From the NCBI GenBank assembly GCA_003313425.1, contig NHZP01000016.1:496001-560000 (forward strand): 64,000 bases of DNA, read 5' to 3'. The stretch comes from Pseudopyrenochaeta lycopersici (lineage: Eukaryota; Ascomycota; Dothideomycetes; Pleosporales; Pseudopyrenochaetaceae). How positions within the stretch are numbered: the stretch's first letter is position 1; every line of letters starts with the position of its first letter. The translations under genes were made by a program, and so were the position numbers. Below, in pieces: positions 1-12,000 of the stretch. The notes beneath the pieces are model-generated. The model saw only the letters and a list, made by a program, of their open reading frames with translations, had not been told where the DNA came from and ran no database searches.

Positions 1-823
1 CCACGATGCACGTGCCCGAGAAAAGACTTTCAGTGCGTCGAGCCACCCATTGTCTCTTGTGAATGATATATTAATGTTGGCGCCGCATTTGAAATTGAAG
101 ATAATTGTGTAGCACATGAGATTTCTTCCCAAGGACTAATTAGTCAAAAGGGCAGCTACCAGGGATTTCTCTAAGTGGGCAGCCTTCGCCACGCTGGAGC
201 AGATAGATTTGCGTCGTATAGATGGTGTGCCCAGCCGCATCGTCACCAAGGAGCAAACAATAAGGATCTATTATTCAGTGATGCAGCTGAGAAGAAATAT
301 GGTTGCAGTCTTTGCGTGATGAATAGCATTCAGTATTTATCTGGAGGGTCAATCCAGTTGTATACAGGCTATGACTGGATATAATACGGACCCTATAGTT
401 GAAGGAGCTAGAAAAGCGTACACTGGCTCTGAGGACGAGGCCCGCGAAAAATAAACCTGGCATGTCAACAACGCAGACCATAGTGTATACTTAGCAAAGA
501 AACTGCACTGAAATGTTGGTCCTGCTAATTCGGTATCCTGGAGAGTAAAATAAGCCATAGTCGCCGTTGTCAGCCTACGCGGCATTGTGCAATGCAAAGT
601 CCATGGCGCCGACTCTGCAACCCCACTGACGCGCCAGTCGCTTCAAGCGAGTCAAACCTCCGCTCCAAAATTTAGTAATAAGGCCAGATCAAGTTAGTAC
701 TAAAGTCGGCAGTTATTATTGAATTGTACTGGTCCTCACCCAAATTTGAACGATAGGGGTTGATTGAGATGCTTGTGTGTTCGTCATTTAAAACATCAAA
801 TAATAGAATGACCCTAGTGTTCC
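1..823. other. Left flank without a recognisable gene
   Basis: No reading frame here has a recognisable motif, and the short open frames overlap in several phases as expected of non-coding DNA. It lies downstream of the P450 gene and probably holds its 3' end. No tRNA box or repeat was seen. Confidence 0.6.
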
Positions 824-2566
824 TTAAATTTCCAGTTGCTCTCCAAGACCCTCCCAGTTCTCTGCCTCCAGTGGCATTGATTTATTAGTATCCGTTATGA
901 GAATATCCCATTTGACATCAGCGTCGTAACAAGCTCTCGGAGTTAGTTTAATCTCTATGTCGTCATCAGGTATTGGAGTCACTTCCCAATGCCCAGCCTT
1001 GTCGGTAGTCAAGTGCCTCCACTTCCCGTCTGTGGGTACTATGTCAAACCGTAGAATGAGCAGAGCGGTAAATGCCAAAATCTCCGTGTTTGCAAAATGA
1101 CGACCAGGACATAGCGTAGTTCCTCCACCAAAACCACGGAATGCGACCGGATTGTTACGCCTTTCTTTAGGAAGAAATCGACGGTGGTTGAATGACTGAA
1201 CGTCTTCGCCCCAATTAGAAGCATTCTTATGCTGAACAGGGGCTGGGATCATAACCGTCCCTCCCTTTTTAAGCAGAAACTTTCCATCTAGCATATGATC
1301 CTCCATGACCAAGCGAGTTGATACACCAACAGAATGAAGTCTCAGCGCCTCCTGTAAGCTAGAAAGCATTATTGGGCAAGATGTCTTCACATGAGACATG
1401 TCAAGCGTGAGTCGCCTTGTAGCCTCGCCATCCTTGGCCATGTTTGTGCTTTTGTCCTCCATTATGATACGGCTGAGTTCTTGTCGACAGTCTTCCAGGG
1501 CTATCTGGTCGGAATATAGATGATACACCAACCAGAAACAAGCCGGTGAGGTATTCGTTAGAATGGCAATTGCCCCGGCAGCCTCAAATCTTGCAATATC
1601 TTCGAGAGGTATCTTGTGCTCGATGCTATGTTCGTATCGAGCTTTAATGAGTGCAGAGCCATTGCGATGGCCTTGTTTCAAGAAATATTCTAGGAACTGT
1701 TTCGCAATACGTTCTCGAGCCATGTAACTTTCCCGAACAAGGATCGAGGGGAGAAATCCCATCAGAAGTCCCATGAGTCCTGCTTGAAATTTCCTGCGTC
1801 AAGTTAACGGGAGACCGGACCAACAGTTACCTCAAAATTCTCGGCTTACCAGAAGGAATCCACAATTTTGGGATCCTGAAATGGATTTTGAGGTCCGTAC
1901 ACCGCGGCTGTAGTGGCATGGGTGATTTCTTGCTTGATGAAGTCGAACAGCTTGAATTTTGTTGTTGTCTGAAGTCTATGCAACGATGCAGCAACTATTT
2001 CCACCATGGCCCGATTCATGGCGTCAAGGCCGGATCCTGGAAATAGCGGGGGATGTATTGCTTTGTAGTGTGTGATAGAGTATCCCCAAAAGCCCTCGTC
2101 ACCGTTGACATTTGTATTCGGGATCTCGTTGGCCACAATGCTCGACCCACATACGTTCATGGCGAGCTTAGCCTCCAATGGAGGGAAAGCTAGAACTTTG
2201 GGCTGACGCTGGACCGATGGAATCAGCGATGTCGCATTGACGACGTACAGTCTCGCTACCGGCAGCCGAATCGTATAGATTGGTAAATCATATCGTTCTC
2301 TATAGTAACCTATTAGCTTCGGAAAAATCAAGGCGACTGGTGCCAATTGCAACAGCTCCAGAAGTTGCGGCGTACCTTAGCTCAGTATAGTATTTGCTCT
2401 TCTTTCTCGACAATCCAACCATGTGACCGAGGAACGGAACGAAAGACAGTACTGGTGGCGGTTCTTTCGCATCCTGTGTAGCATGAAGTAGGACATGGAT
2501 GGCGCCATATACAGTGGCCGCAACGGTCACGATTGCTGCGACAGCCGACGAGGTAGGACACAACAT
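824..2566 (-). CDS. Cytochrome P450 monooxygenase (three exons)
   Basis: Predicted haem-thiolate monooxygenase anchored in the ER membrane. Exons read 2566-2376, 2299-1850 and 1793-824, giving 536 residues, a normal P450 length. Introns of 76 and 56 nt have GTACGC/CTATAG and GTAAGC/ACGCAG ends. A hydrophobic N-terminal segment (about residues 5-27) is the likely anchor. The K-helix ExxR is EALR at 362-365. The haem loop FGGGTTLCPG has its cysteine ligand at 442. The I-helix (about 285-300) reads AILTNTSPACFW and lacks the usual acid-Thr pair, as in the CYP7/CYP8-like group that includes prostacyclin synthase and 7-alpha-hydroxylase relatives; placement there is inference. The start was chosen at the ATG before the anchor; an upstream in-frame ATG would only add a non-hydrophobic stretch. 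No polyketide, peptide or terpene synthase lies beside it, so the substrate is unknown. Confidence 0.9.
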
Positions 2567-2617
2567 GATGGTACGCAAATAATTGCAAGATGACAAAAGC
2601 GAATCAGGAGCGAGGCC

Positions 2618-2625
2618 ATATATAA
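2618..2625 (-). promoter_or_regulatory. TATA-like box of the P450 gene
   Basis: The minus strand reads TTATATAT about 52 nt upstream of the P450 ATG. It is the only TATA-like element in the roughly 390-bp gap between the P450 start and the end of the STAND gene. The rest of that gap shows nothing recognisable. Confidence 0.4.
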
Positions 2626-2957
2626 GGCAGAGCAAGGGACAGCAAGAGGCACAGAAAGAGGCACAGCAGCGTGCCCAGCTTCGGGTGCCGCAAAGACTTT
2701 ATTAACGTCCAACCTGGCTCGACTTCTGCGGGGCCTGGTACTGGGGGTAACGGTGTCCCGCCGAATGGTTGGATCATAACAAGTACTCGTTAGATACTTA
2801 CCGACGATAGTCATGAGCGTGACCTTTAGGTGGTTATCACATGGAGTGATATTACTTGAAAGCGAAAAAGCGTGACTCTGTCCAGTGAGGGATCTTTTAT
2901 TGAAGCTCTTCACACGGATTTATATTTTACGCGGATCAAAGCATTGCTTTATTCTAT

Positions 2958-5900
2958 CTACGCAATTGTCATAGCCCTGGGAAGTGTAGGACTTGTATTC
3001 TTTTCCCCAGCCTTCCCCTTCAGATACCTTCTGCGCCACCTCAACACGTACGACGCAATACATCCGGCTGCCTTCAATCTTCTCGCAGTTTCCAGCTTAA
3101 AACTATCAATCTGTTCCTGTTGTACGCCCCAATCTTCTCGGAGCTGGTTTACCCATTGTTTGCGAGATATTGTTCGCCCACCAACAATCATCATATCAGG
3201 CGGTGTGCTTTCCCACAGGGCTCGGTCAAATGGAGGAAGATAAAGCAGCTTGTGTCCCTTGCTACAAATCAACGGGTGGAGACTGTCAGCTTGGAGCTTT
3301 TGGTAACACGCTCCACAGAGCTGCACGCAGAGGCAGTGCTTGCAAGCCCAACAGTCGGCTAACATATCTCTCCAGTCCGTCCCGCAATTGGCGTCGCAAA
3401 AATATCCTGAAACATAGGCATCGGGCAGAATCTCTGCGGATGTAGATTCTTTTTTGCTGTTTTTAGAATTGTCCGTCTCGTCAGAAACAGTCTGTGAGGC
3501 CGATTCGGCGGCACCTGCTGCTGCTGCCTCCTGCGGAGTGTCGGAAGCTGTTCCATTTTCCGCGACAATCTGCTCCACCTGACGGGGTTTCGTTGCTTGC
3601 CAAGCTGCAATGGCATTATCGTCGTCATCGAAGACAGTCAATGTTTGTGCAAGATTCTTGAATCGAAGGTCAAGAGAATCATCGTTGGTGTCTTCAGGCC
3701 AATCGTCAAACACACTACGAAGCCGACCTTTCGCCTCCTCGCGCGCTAGCTCATATTTGCCCTCAAGAAGACGCAGTCTAGCTAAGCAAAGGCGAGGGTC
3801 TTTTTGACCTTGGCGGCTGTCACGAATAGTTGGATTATTCATCCTGGAGAGTGCTTCAAGTCTGCTGGCATAGTTTCCGAATGTCTGTGATGATGGGGTC
3901 TCTGAAGCATTCACCACTGCTTTGTCCAATAGAGACCGAGCCAATCTATTAACGGCGTTATACACCAACCACGACCATTCAGAAGTGCTTTCAGATTTCT
4001 GGATGATATCCTCCCAGAACTGGAGACCCTGGTCGTGATCGTATTCGGATCGACTTCCATGAAACATGATAGCAGCTTGAAAATACCGCAACTGTCCTTT
4101 GAGTTCAGCAATGCGCTGTTGTTCCTGCTCGTCAGCGGATGCTGCGATGGGCATGCGGTCGATCGCTTGTTTGTACATCTCGCAAACTTCGTTGACAGCA
4201 TCCTCTTGCTTTGCGGCAGTTATTATGAATCCGTGAAGGTCGTCGTTGAAGGTGGTCTTTCCTAGCCAGTAGGAAAGGCCTCGATCTTCATTTTCGGTAT
4301 CCCTCCATTTTCTCACAAGGCCAATAATGGAGTGGTATGCCTTCATTTCATTCCAGCATTCGAAAAGCGAAGAGAGCGCAACGGTGTGGACATATCCTGG
4401 ATAAGGTTCTGCTTCCACATTTTGGTCCAGAATACTTCGGTAACATTTGGTAGCCATATCGTAATCGTTGCAGTGCTTATAACAATTGCCCTCTTTTAAA
4501 AGCACCTCTTCCCAGTATGCGTTTTTGAATCCTTCGTCGGTGTCGATAAGTTCATCACGCAGGGCCTTTAGTTTGTGAATATACTCGAGCGCCGAGCGAA
4601 AGTCTTTCAAGTTTTCATGTGTCTCAGCCAGACCACTGAGCAAGCCCCAATTATTTTGGAGTTGGGGTTCTGCCTCTTTGTACGCAAGGAGGGCTTCTTT
4701 GTCATTATGAGAAACAGCGTATGTCGCGCCCACACGGTACGTCCAAGCGGGGCCACTGGTGTCGAGGTCGAGGCTGTCTTTTGCCCACTGTATATAATCC
4801 TTTATCTCTTCAACGGAGGGTGTTTTTTCTTCGTCGAATTCTCGATTTGCCGCCTTTTCAAAGGTAAGTCAGCTTGACGTCTATCATGTGTACTGAAAAG
4901 TCTTACCTTTGCTACGATACCATATGGAATCCAAAAATACTCCAGGTCTATCGTAGTCGTGCAATTGTACCATTTGGTCGCTATGTGCTCTGCGAGTCGC
5001 TCCAGCACGGTGTATTTGTTTACGGTCTCGGAAAGGACAGATTTGACCCATTCATTCTTCTTCGCATCCTGCGCATAGCCCATGGCCACGTGAGGATTTT
5101 TGAGGAGCTTCAGTAATGGGTCAATATAATCATCTTTGCAGACCAAATCATACTTGATAATGCTAAGGTGTGCATTCTCCAACCATGTGTCGATTCCTTC
5201 CGTTTCATAGAGCAGGTTGACGATGCTAGTACCAATATCAGACAAGGAGCGTCTGTCGGCTTCGAAATAATCAATTTTTTCCATGAAATCCTTCAAGTGT
5301 TCGTAGAACCATATTGAAGCATAGTTGCGAAGTGGTTTGAGATCTGGATCCTGTTGTCGCTCACAAAGGACCTTGACGCAGGAGAGAGTGATGGTGAGGT
5401 TTAGGGCATTTTTTTCTTCAACATGAACATGCGTCTTCTGCTTTCCTGCAAGAGCATTAAAGAAGTTGTCAAAACTAAATCTCGTATAATCGTACTCTCC
5501 ACAGACGTTTTTGATGAAGCGCCGACAAAGCTCGACTTCAGCTTGACTGATTCCCGTTGCGGGCGAATTCATCAGGGCAGGCTGAGAGAAATTCTGGTCG
5601 GTTGCGGAAAGGATTTGGAGGAACTCATCAGAAAGGAGTTTAATGCCACCATAATCATCCAGGGTAAGCAAAGTTGAGAACGTGGTGGCCGCCGCAGACC
5701 TTAACATGAACTTCTCGTTGAGAGCAAAGTAGAGAGCACTTTGAAGCAACTCAATGGACGGGCTGCCACTAATACCAACGATCCAGACCAGAAGCTCGTT
5801 TAGCTGTCGAATCTGATCCGAGTTCAAAGAGGCATTGAGTGTTTTGAGCGAGTTCCTAAGTGATGTGTTTAAGTCGTCACCGGCATTTTTAATGACATCT

Positions 5901-7669
5901 TTAACCTTTTGCTCTGTGTCGCACGCGTTGATCTGGGTCATCTTCGCTTCGAGATGTTCGAAGTGACCACGGACGCCTTCCACCAGCTTCTTGATGTCCT
6001 CATCGGTCAAAATTGCTTTGATATCCGGTTTCTCCTTGCTGATATCCTCGATTCGGGCCTTCGCAACGGCCTCGATATCGTCTGCGTTCACTAGCGGTGC
6101 CAGTGTTGATTCGTCACCCTCGCTGTCACCAACTCGCACCATTCGATTGTGAACGATTTTGCATCGGCCTAGTAGTATGTTGCTAATGGCCTTTTCATCA
6201 TTTGGCATCTTTGAAAGCGCTTCGTCGGTGCCTGAAATGAAGAAGCGCACGGAAACGCCCTTGATCTCCGACATTGCATACCGGGCAATATTGCTAATCG
6301 TTGCCTGCGCGTTACCAACTTGAGCCCGGTCATCGAATCCGTCTATGCAGATGAAGTAGGTACCTTTCATGGCATGTTGCAATTTTGGTACTAAACGATC
6401 CCATCGATCCTCTGCTCGTGCAATGCTGGCCGGTTGGCCGCACACGTCCGCCACAGCCCTTGCATACCCCAGATCTGCGTAGGCAAATTGATAGATGATG
6501 GATCCCAAACATTTCTCGAGGGATTCGTCCTTGTCCTCGCCAGAATAGTAATAATAGGCCACATAAGCTCGGTCCGGACCACTGTTACCTCGATACTTCT
6601 CTTGCAAGTACGAGATGACATGATTGGAAGCGTATGTTTTCCCAAAGCCGGAACCACCCTTCAAAGTCAAAACCTTCATTTTATGCTTACGAACATCAGC
6701 CCATTGGGTAAAGCCAAGATTGTCACGTTCTAACCATTTCCCACTATCCTTGACTCGAAATTTGCAGACATGATCGTGGCGCTTACCCCATGGCTCTTCT
6801 GCTTTTTGGAATCCCAGGCCCCTTTGAATTTTAGCCAGGTCATCTTTATGTTGCTCGCGTGTTATACGACCATCCAGTGTGACTTTCACATGCTGGGCAA
6901 CATTCAAGACTTGCTCGCTAACAGCGTAGACGTGCTCGAGATGTTCTTGAATTTCAGCGTGGTGTCGATGTAATTCCTCATCAGAATCCTGAAGGTGTCG
7001 CGCGAGTCCCTTGACATCCACCAAAATCTGGTCAACCTGAGCATTTGTGAAATCCGTTACCAGGGATTCCATCAGGGCGAGCGATTCCTGCACGCCGGCA
7101 TCCCCACTGAACAGGACAATATCCACTATTACTTTGAGCTTTTCCCGCTTGCTCGTGGCCAACTTGTAGGAAGACTTGAGGATATCGAGGAAGTGCGCAA
7201 GAATGGCAAAGGCAGGCCTTCGAATACTCTTGGGCAAATAGGATCCCCCTTTGCCCACCTCCTGTTCCAGAAACAGATTCAGACGTTGGAGAAACGCTAG
7301 AGAACGCTCCATGAGAGTAACAAATCCGTCCAAAATAGAACCATAACTCTGCGCCGCTGTAATAACAAAACTGATCGCGTTCCAGCATTGACAACTTGGG
7401 CCGAAAACAATGCCCGCGCTTTGTGCAAGAATCGAACCGAACTTTTCGAGACATATGCCGACATTGTTCAGAATGTTACGAGCATTAGCACTGCTCTTGG
7501 AAGCGGAGTCGCGTAACTTTTGGTCGATCGAGTCTTGGAGCGCTTTGAAGTCGGCATTGGGATTTAGCTTTTGCTTCGTGATTGCCTCATACTGCGCCAG
7601 AACCTGTGGCCACACTTCATCAAGATCTTGGTCGATGTCAAATACCGGCTTCTGCTCAGTGCGCCCCAT
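2958..7669 (-). CDS. STAND-type P-loop NTPase with probable Goodbye head, TPR-like region and Cys-rich tail
   Basis: A 1552-residue cytosolic-looking protein. Exons are 7669-4907 and 4853-2958, joined across a 53-nt intron (AAG/GTAAGA to GAAAAG/GCG). Residues about 10-130 resemble the fungal STAND N-terminal Goodbye domain (inference from pattern). A helical linker leads to a Walker A motif, GGSGFGKT, near 338-345, and a Walker B-like FICIDGFDD near 449-457. Helical repeats of TPR character occupy roughly 925-1300. A Cys/His-rich block at about 1405-1461 (CDANC, CWACKHC, CGAC, ICSKGHK) resembles a ZZ-type or treble-clef zinc finger. STAND NTPases are oligomerising switches; in fungi many act in non-self recognition. 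No HET, patatin or kinase effector is visible, so the output is unknown. The C-terminal zinc-like block makes it unusual among such proteins. Confidence 0.85.
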
Positions 7670-9012
7670 TCTAGAAGCAACCGTGCCGTCTCACGAGGCA
7701 CGCCTACGCCAGTCGAAGACCTTGCCTTGGGGAGCCAGACCAAAATTCGATTAACTTGGGATTACTGGAAGACAAGTGCTAGAGCGCCAACTAGTACAAG
7801 CCGTTGCTATTTGACTGATGATCGGGCTATCTTTACTCTTAGATTATTTCACTGAAGTCGTCCGGCTGGAAGGCTGTAGTTCGATATTTCAGGCAAGTTC
7901 AACCTTATATAGTTGCCTAATTTTAGCTTCGGTTGGGATCTCGTTTTCAGCTCCTACCCCGGCCTTTTGATTGATTCTCGATCATCTCGCATGGGTGGCT
8001 CGAGCTTGACCAGTAGGAGACGGGTTAGAGTTTGCCGGCAAAAACCTCGTAGTCCTGCAAGGGAGGTAGAGTAAGCAACGATTTGTGTAATCATGGTTTC
8101 GTTGTACAACTGAGCAATAATAACTCTCCCATCGCGGGAATTCTTTCCCCATCTCTCACAAAGCTTGCATACCGCTCGCTGAAGTTTAAAAAAACGGGGT
8201 TGGCGTATGTCCAATCTCGCCTAGTCCGCCTTACTACTCTTCGCTAATAAGCACTAAATGCATAATGTCACAAGCCCTTCATCGCTTGGTACAGTAGTAT
8301 CTGGACGTTTTTATATAAAGTATGAGGAACAGAGTCGCACTAACCGTCATCAATGCTTGCTGATTTCCCGTCTGTGATTAGTTATCTATCCATCTCGTCT
8401 TGTTCGCAGTCGTGCGTTGCATCGAGCTGAACTGATGATCCACTTCAATACGCTGACTGCTTATGAGAACAAGAACCAAATGCCCCACTAGGGCTTAACG
8501 GGCCCAGGGGGCCGACTGTACAAGCACGCGGAAGAGCCGATCAGTCAACAGGATTGTGGATATGGTAAGCAGTGGCAAATGATGGAGAGCAGTGGCTGAT
8601 GAGCGGATAGCGTTAGGGACAGCGTCAAGTGAAAACTGAATTCCGCCAACTGGGAGGGTGGTCGAAGCGTGTTAACTGTGGAATTGACATAATATGGTAT
8701 GACTTTTGATGCATATAGACCGAGCGTAAACCATATATTACGCTAAACAATCGTGAAGCCGTACAGAAGCACTTAAGTCTTCAAGAGCCCTCACCACCGA
8801 GAATCCAATAGTATGGAAACATGATCAGTAAAAGCGCATAAATAAACAATCCCTATGCATCCACTCATAAAATGCATTTGTGCAGGATAGAAAAAGCCGT
8901 ATTGGCTGTCGTCCTTCAGTTCAGAGAGAAACGCCGATCCGTCCCATAGTCATACACCCAATTCCAGTACAGTATTAGTCATATCATTCAGTGTCCGTGT
9001 CGCCTTCCCAAT
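7670..9012. other. Intergenic region between the STAND and JmjC genes
   Basis: Presumed promoter of the STAND gene on the left and 3' end of the JmjC gene on the right. Only short frames without motifs are present, and I see no RNA gene or repeat. Confidence 0.6.
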
Positions 9013-12000
9013 CTATGAGTACCGCCATGTCTCTCCACCATGGACCTGATTAGGTGAATGTTCCAATGGGGCCGGTTCCGGCTTTTGGGCAGGATTGGTG
9101 ACAGGATCTTTCTCATCATCGCTAATTGGGCTCGGCGTTGGTCGCTGGGGCTCCCTCGAAGGCGCAAGAGGGGACGTATCGCTTGGAACCGCCTGCATAC
9201 TCCGTGGCAAATCATATGACAAACCAGATCGCGGGCCGGATGGAGGATATCGCGGTTGCGATGCTTGTGGTGATGGAGCTGTTGTGGTAGGCGTAGCTGT
9301 AGGGCCAGTGGAGGTCGCGAGTTGTTTGAGCATTTGTTCCCACTTTGGCGCTCCGTCTGCAGGCTGAGACGTTCGCGCCATCTCACGTTGGAAAGCATCC
9401 GGGGACTGGAATTGAGCAGAAGGCCTAGGCGCTGACACACCCGTTGGTGGAGGTGCATGGTAATAGCCCTGAGCGGGTGTTGACCCAGTTGCGGCTAACG
9501 GTTTCGGTGCAATCGTAGTAGGTGTACCACTGGTACGAGAGGTAGGTGGCTTGGGTCTCCATTCGGGTGCGATCCCACCATCCAGACTATAAGGGGACAC
9601 GTAAGTTTTTGCTCTCCGTAGATACGCGTTCTTGAGGTAAGGATAATTCGTAACGTAGGCAAGGTATTCAGTAGGGGATTGGGCAGCATAAACAACGGAA
9701 GAGGAGGGTGCAATGGCGTACATTGGAGGTTTGGGAGGCCCAGATGGGTTGCTCAGTGTGTTTGAGAGTGGCACAGGACCATGTGAAGGTGCGTGACTCT
9801 GAAGGCTAGCTGAGCTATTAGCCGGCGTTAGATTTTGTCCTTGGCCCTGAGAGTATGGGGATGGTGGAAGCTGCTGTGGGATCTGCGTGTAGGGATATGG
9901 AGGAACAGCTTTGTTAGATTGAGGCAGGTGAGCATATCGATCAATCCCGCTTAGGAGACCATGCTCAGAGGTTGAGGACTGTGCCTTCCAAGTCGAGGTG
10001 GAGTAGCCCTGAGGTGGAACATATGGGTGATACTGATATTGCTGCTGCTGTGGGGAACGGTGGGTATGGTAACCCTGATGTGGTGCTTGCCCATTTGGTC
10101 CAGGCGGCAATCTATGGTCATAGCTGACATTGGGTTGATGTGCCACCGGGGAATTGGGATTCTTGCGAGTGTCTGGGTTGTAGACTGGTGACTTCCAAGT
10201 GTTCATCATTGATTCTTTTGGTTTATACTGATACGGTCGATTGGGCTGTGCATATTGCTGCATCGGCGTATGTGGTGGTACGTTAATGGGAGCTGGCTTG
10301 AGCGGGTACGAGGCCGCGTATGACGTCCGATTGAAGGTTGGTACTGGCGGAGGTGGAGGTTTGACAGTGTCCAAAAAGTTGCTCTTCGGATTATTCCTGG
10401 GTATCGCTGGGTTCTCCGTGTATTGTGGTCTTGCCTCAGTGGAAGGTTGTCCAAGATAGTACCAAAGTTGGTTTTCTCTGCTAAGGTCTACTTTGGCAAT
10501 CCTCTGTGTCACCGTTGGAGCAGTATGCCATTCGGCCCACTTTTGCTCGGAATTGGGATCGTGGAAAGGATCTCCTATCTCAGGGACGCCATCTGTGCGG
10601 TTAGTGATGTCGAGAGATGCATCGGTCTCCTTGAGGTGCTCCGGTAGCGGTTTGGCATTCGCAGATGGCGTTGGCCGCTGCGATTCGTTCGGATGAAGTT
10701 TCAAAATGTACTTCCACTCAACCTCGACACGATCACTATCACAATTAGTACAGCGTCCTGAAATGCAATACACTGACTTACCCATCAGGAAGCACATCTA
10801 CTAGCACCGACTGCTCGCCAGGTCGGTTCTCAACCACTTGTGCACCATAAATCTGGTACATCTCACCTCCAACATACTGGAACTGGACCACATCCTTCGG
10901 CTTCAGTGTCTTACCGTAAGCCAATACGAATTTATCCTTCTCCAATGATTCCACGTCAACAGTCCTATTGTTCCTCTTCTTCGGTCTATGGAAGCGGCAT
11001 CGGAAGTCGTATCCATCGTAGAAATACTCCGTACCCTCCTCATCGAAGGTAGGCATGGGACCAAGGTCAACTTGCACTCCAGCTGCCACCGCGCATGTTG
11101 CGTGAAAAGCTCGAGTACACTTCTTTTGGGAGCATTGAAAGACAGCACCGCGTTTCGATCGACAGTAGTTGCATTTGAGCTCTAGACGGTCTTTGCCAAT
11201 GTTGGCAACATTGCACACAGTCTCGCCTTCTGCTTTCGACACGATGTAAGTCTCCGGAGTATAATCCGCACAAATGCGATGGGCCTTCATGCCATTATCG
11301 GTAGGCAGTAGGTCGTCATATTCCACATCATTGGGGCACAGAACGCAGGGCATGCCCCGACCTGGGATTCTGATGCGGATACGAATGCGCTTGAGCTTCT
11401 TCGGTCGAGGTGTGTCCTTGGGATCCTCTTTGCCGCGTTTCCTCTTGTTGTTGGCTGACTTTCGGCCTGGCTTCGCTTTGGCCTTACCGGCAACGCTCGG
11501 TGGGGGGCTTGGAAGGTGATCGGCACCATCTTCATCATCCTCTTCATCGTCTGTCTCTTCATAGTATTCAGGCGTCGGTTCGCCTCTCAGCTTTCGCTCA
11601 ATCTCGTTCACATCCACCCAGACGCTGTCTGACTCGCAATCGCACTTCTTTGCAATCCTCCCGTAGCTCAGCCAAGATTCGTTTGCGAAGTTGACTGACT
11701 CCGCGCAGTTGTATCCGATGTTGTAGCCTGAATGGTAGCCATAAGGATACGTGATGACGAACTCTCCCTCGTAATGGACCAATCGATTTACCTTGATATT
11801 AAAGTCCTTCTCCAGTCGTTGAGGCGAAATCAAGTAGGTCTTGTGCCGCAAGAACTGCGAGCAGTTCTTCGCATCGCGAGGCCAAATGCTCTTCATAGCC
11901 GCTTCGAAGCGACGCGCATCTTCTTGCGAGATGCTGTACCACTGCTTAGGAGCGCCGAAATGGATGTAGTTGATGCTGTAGAGATCCACATCTTCTAAGT

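Noticed and set aside
824..7669. Secondary-metabolite cluster around the P450 gene
   Set aside because: No polyketide synthase, NRPS, terpene synthase or pathway regulator is present nearby. The neighbours are a STAND protein and a histone demethylase.
10758..10781. 24-nt intron ending at the first CAG in the JmjC gene
   Set aside because: Too short to splice. The acceptor at 10736 gives 46 nt, includes a CTAAT branch site and restores the frame.
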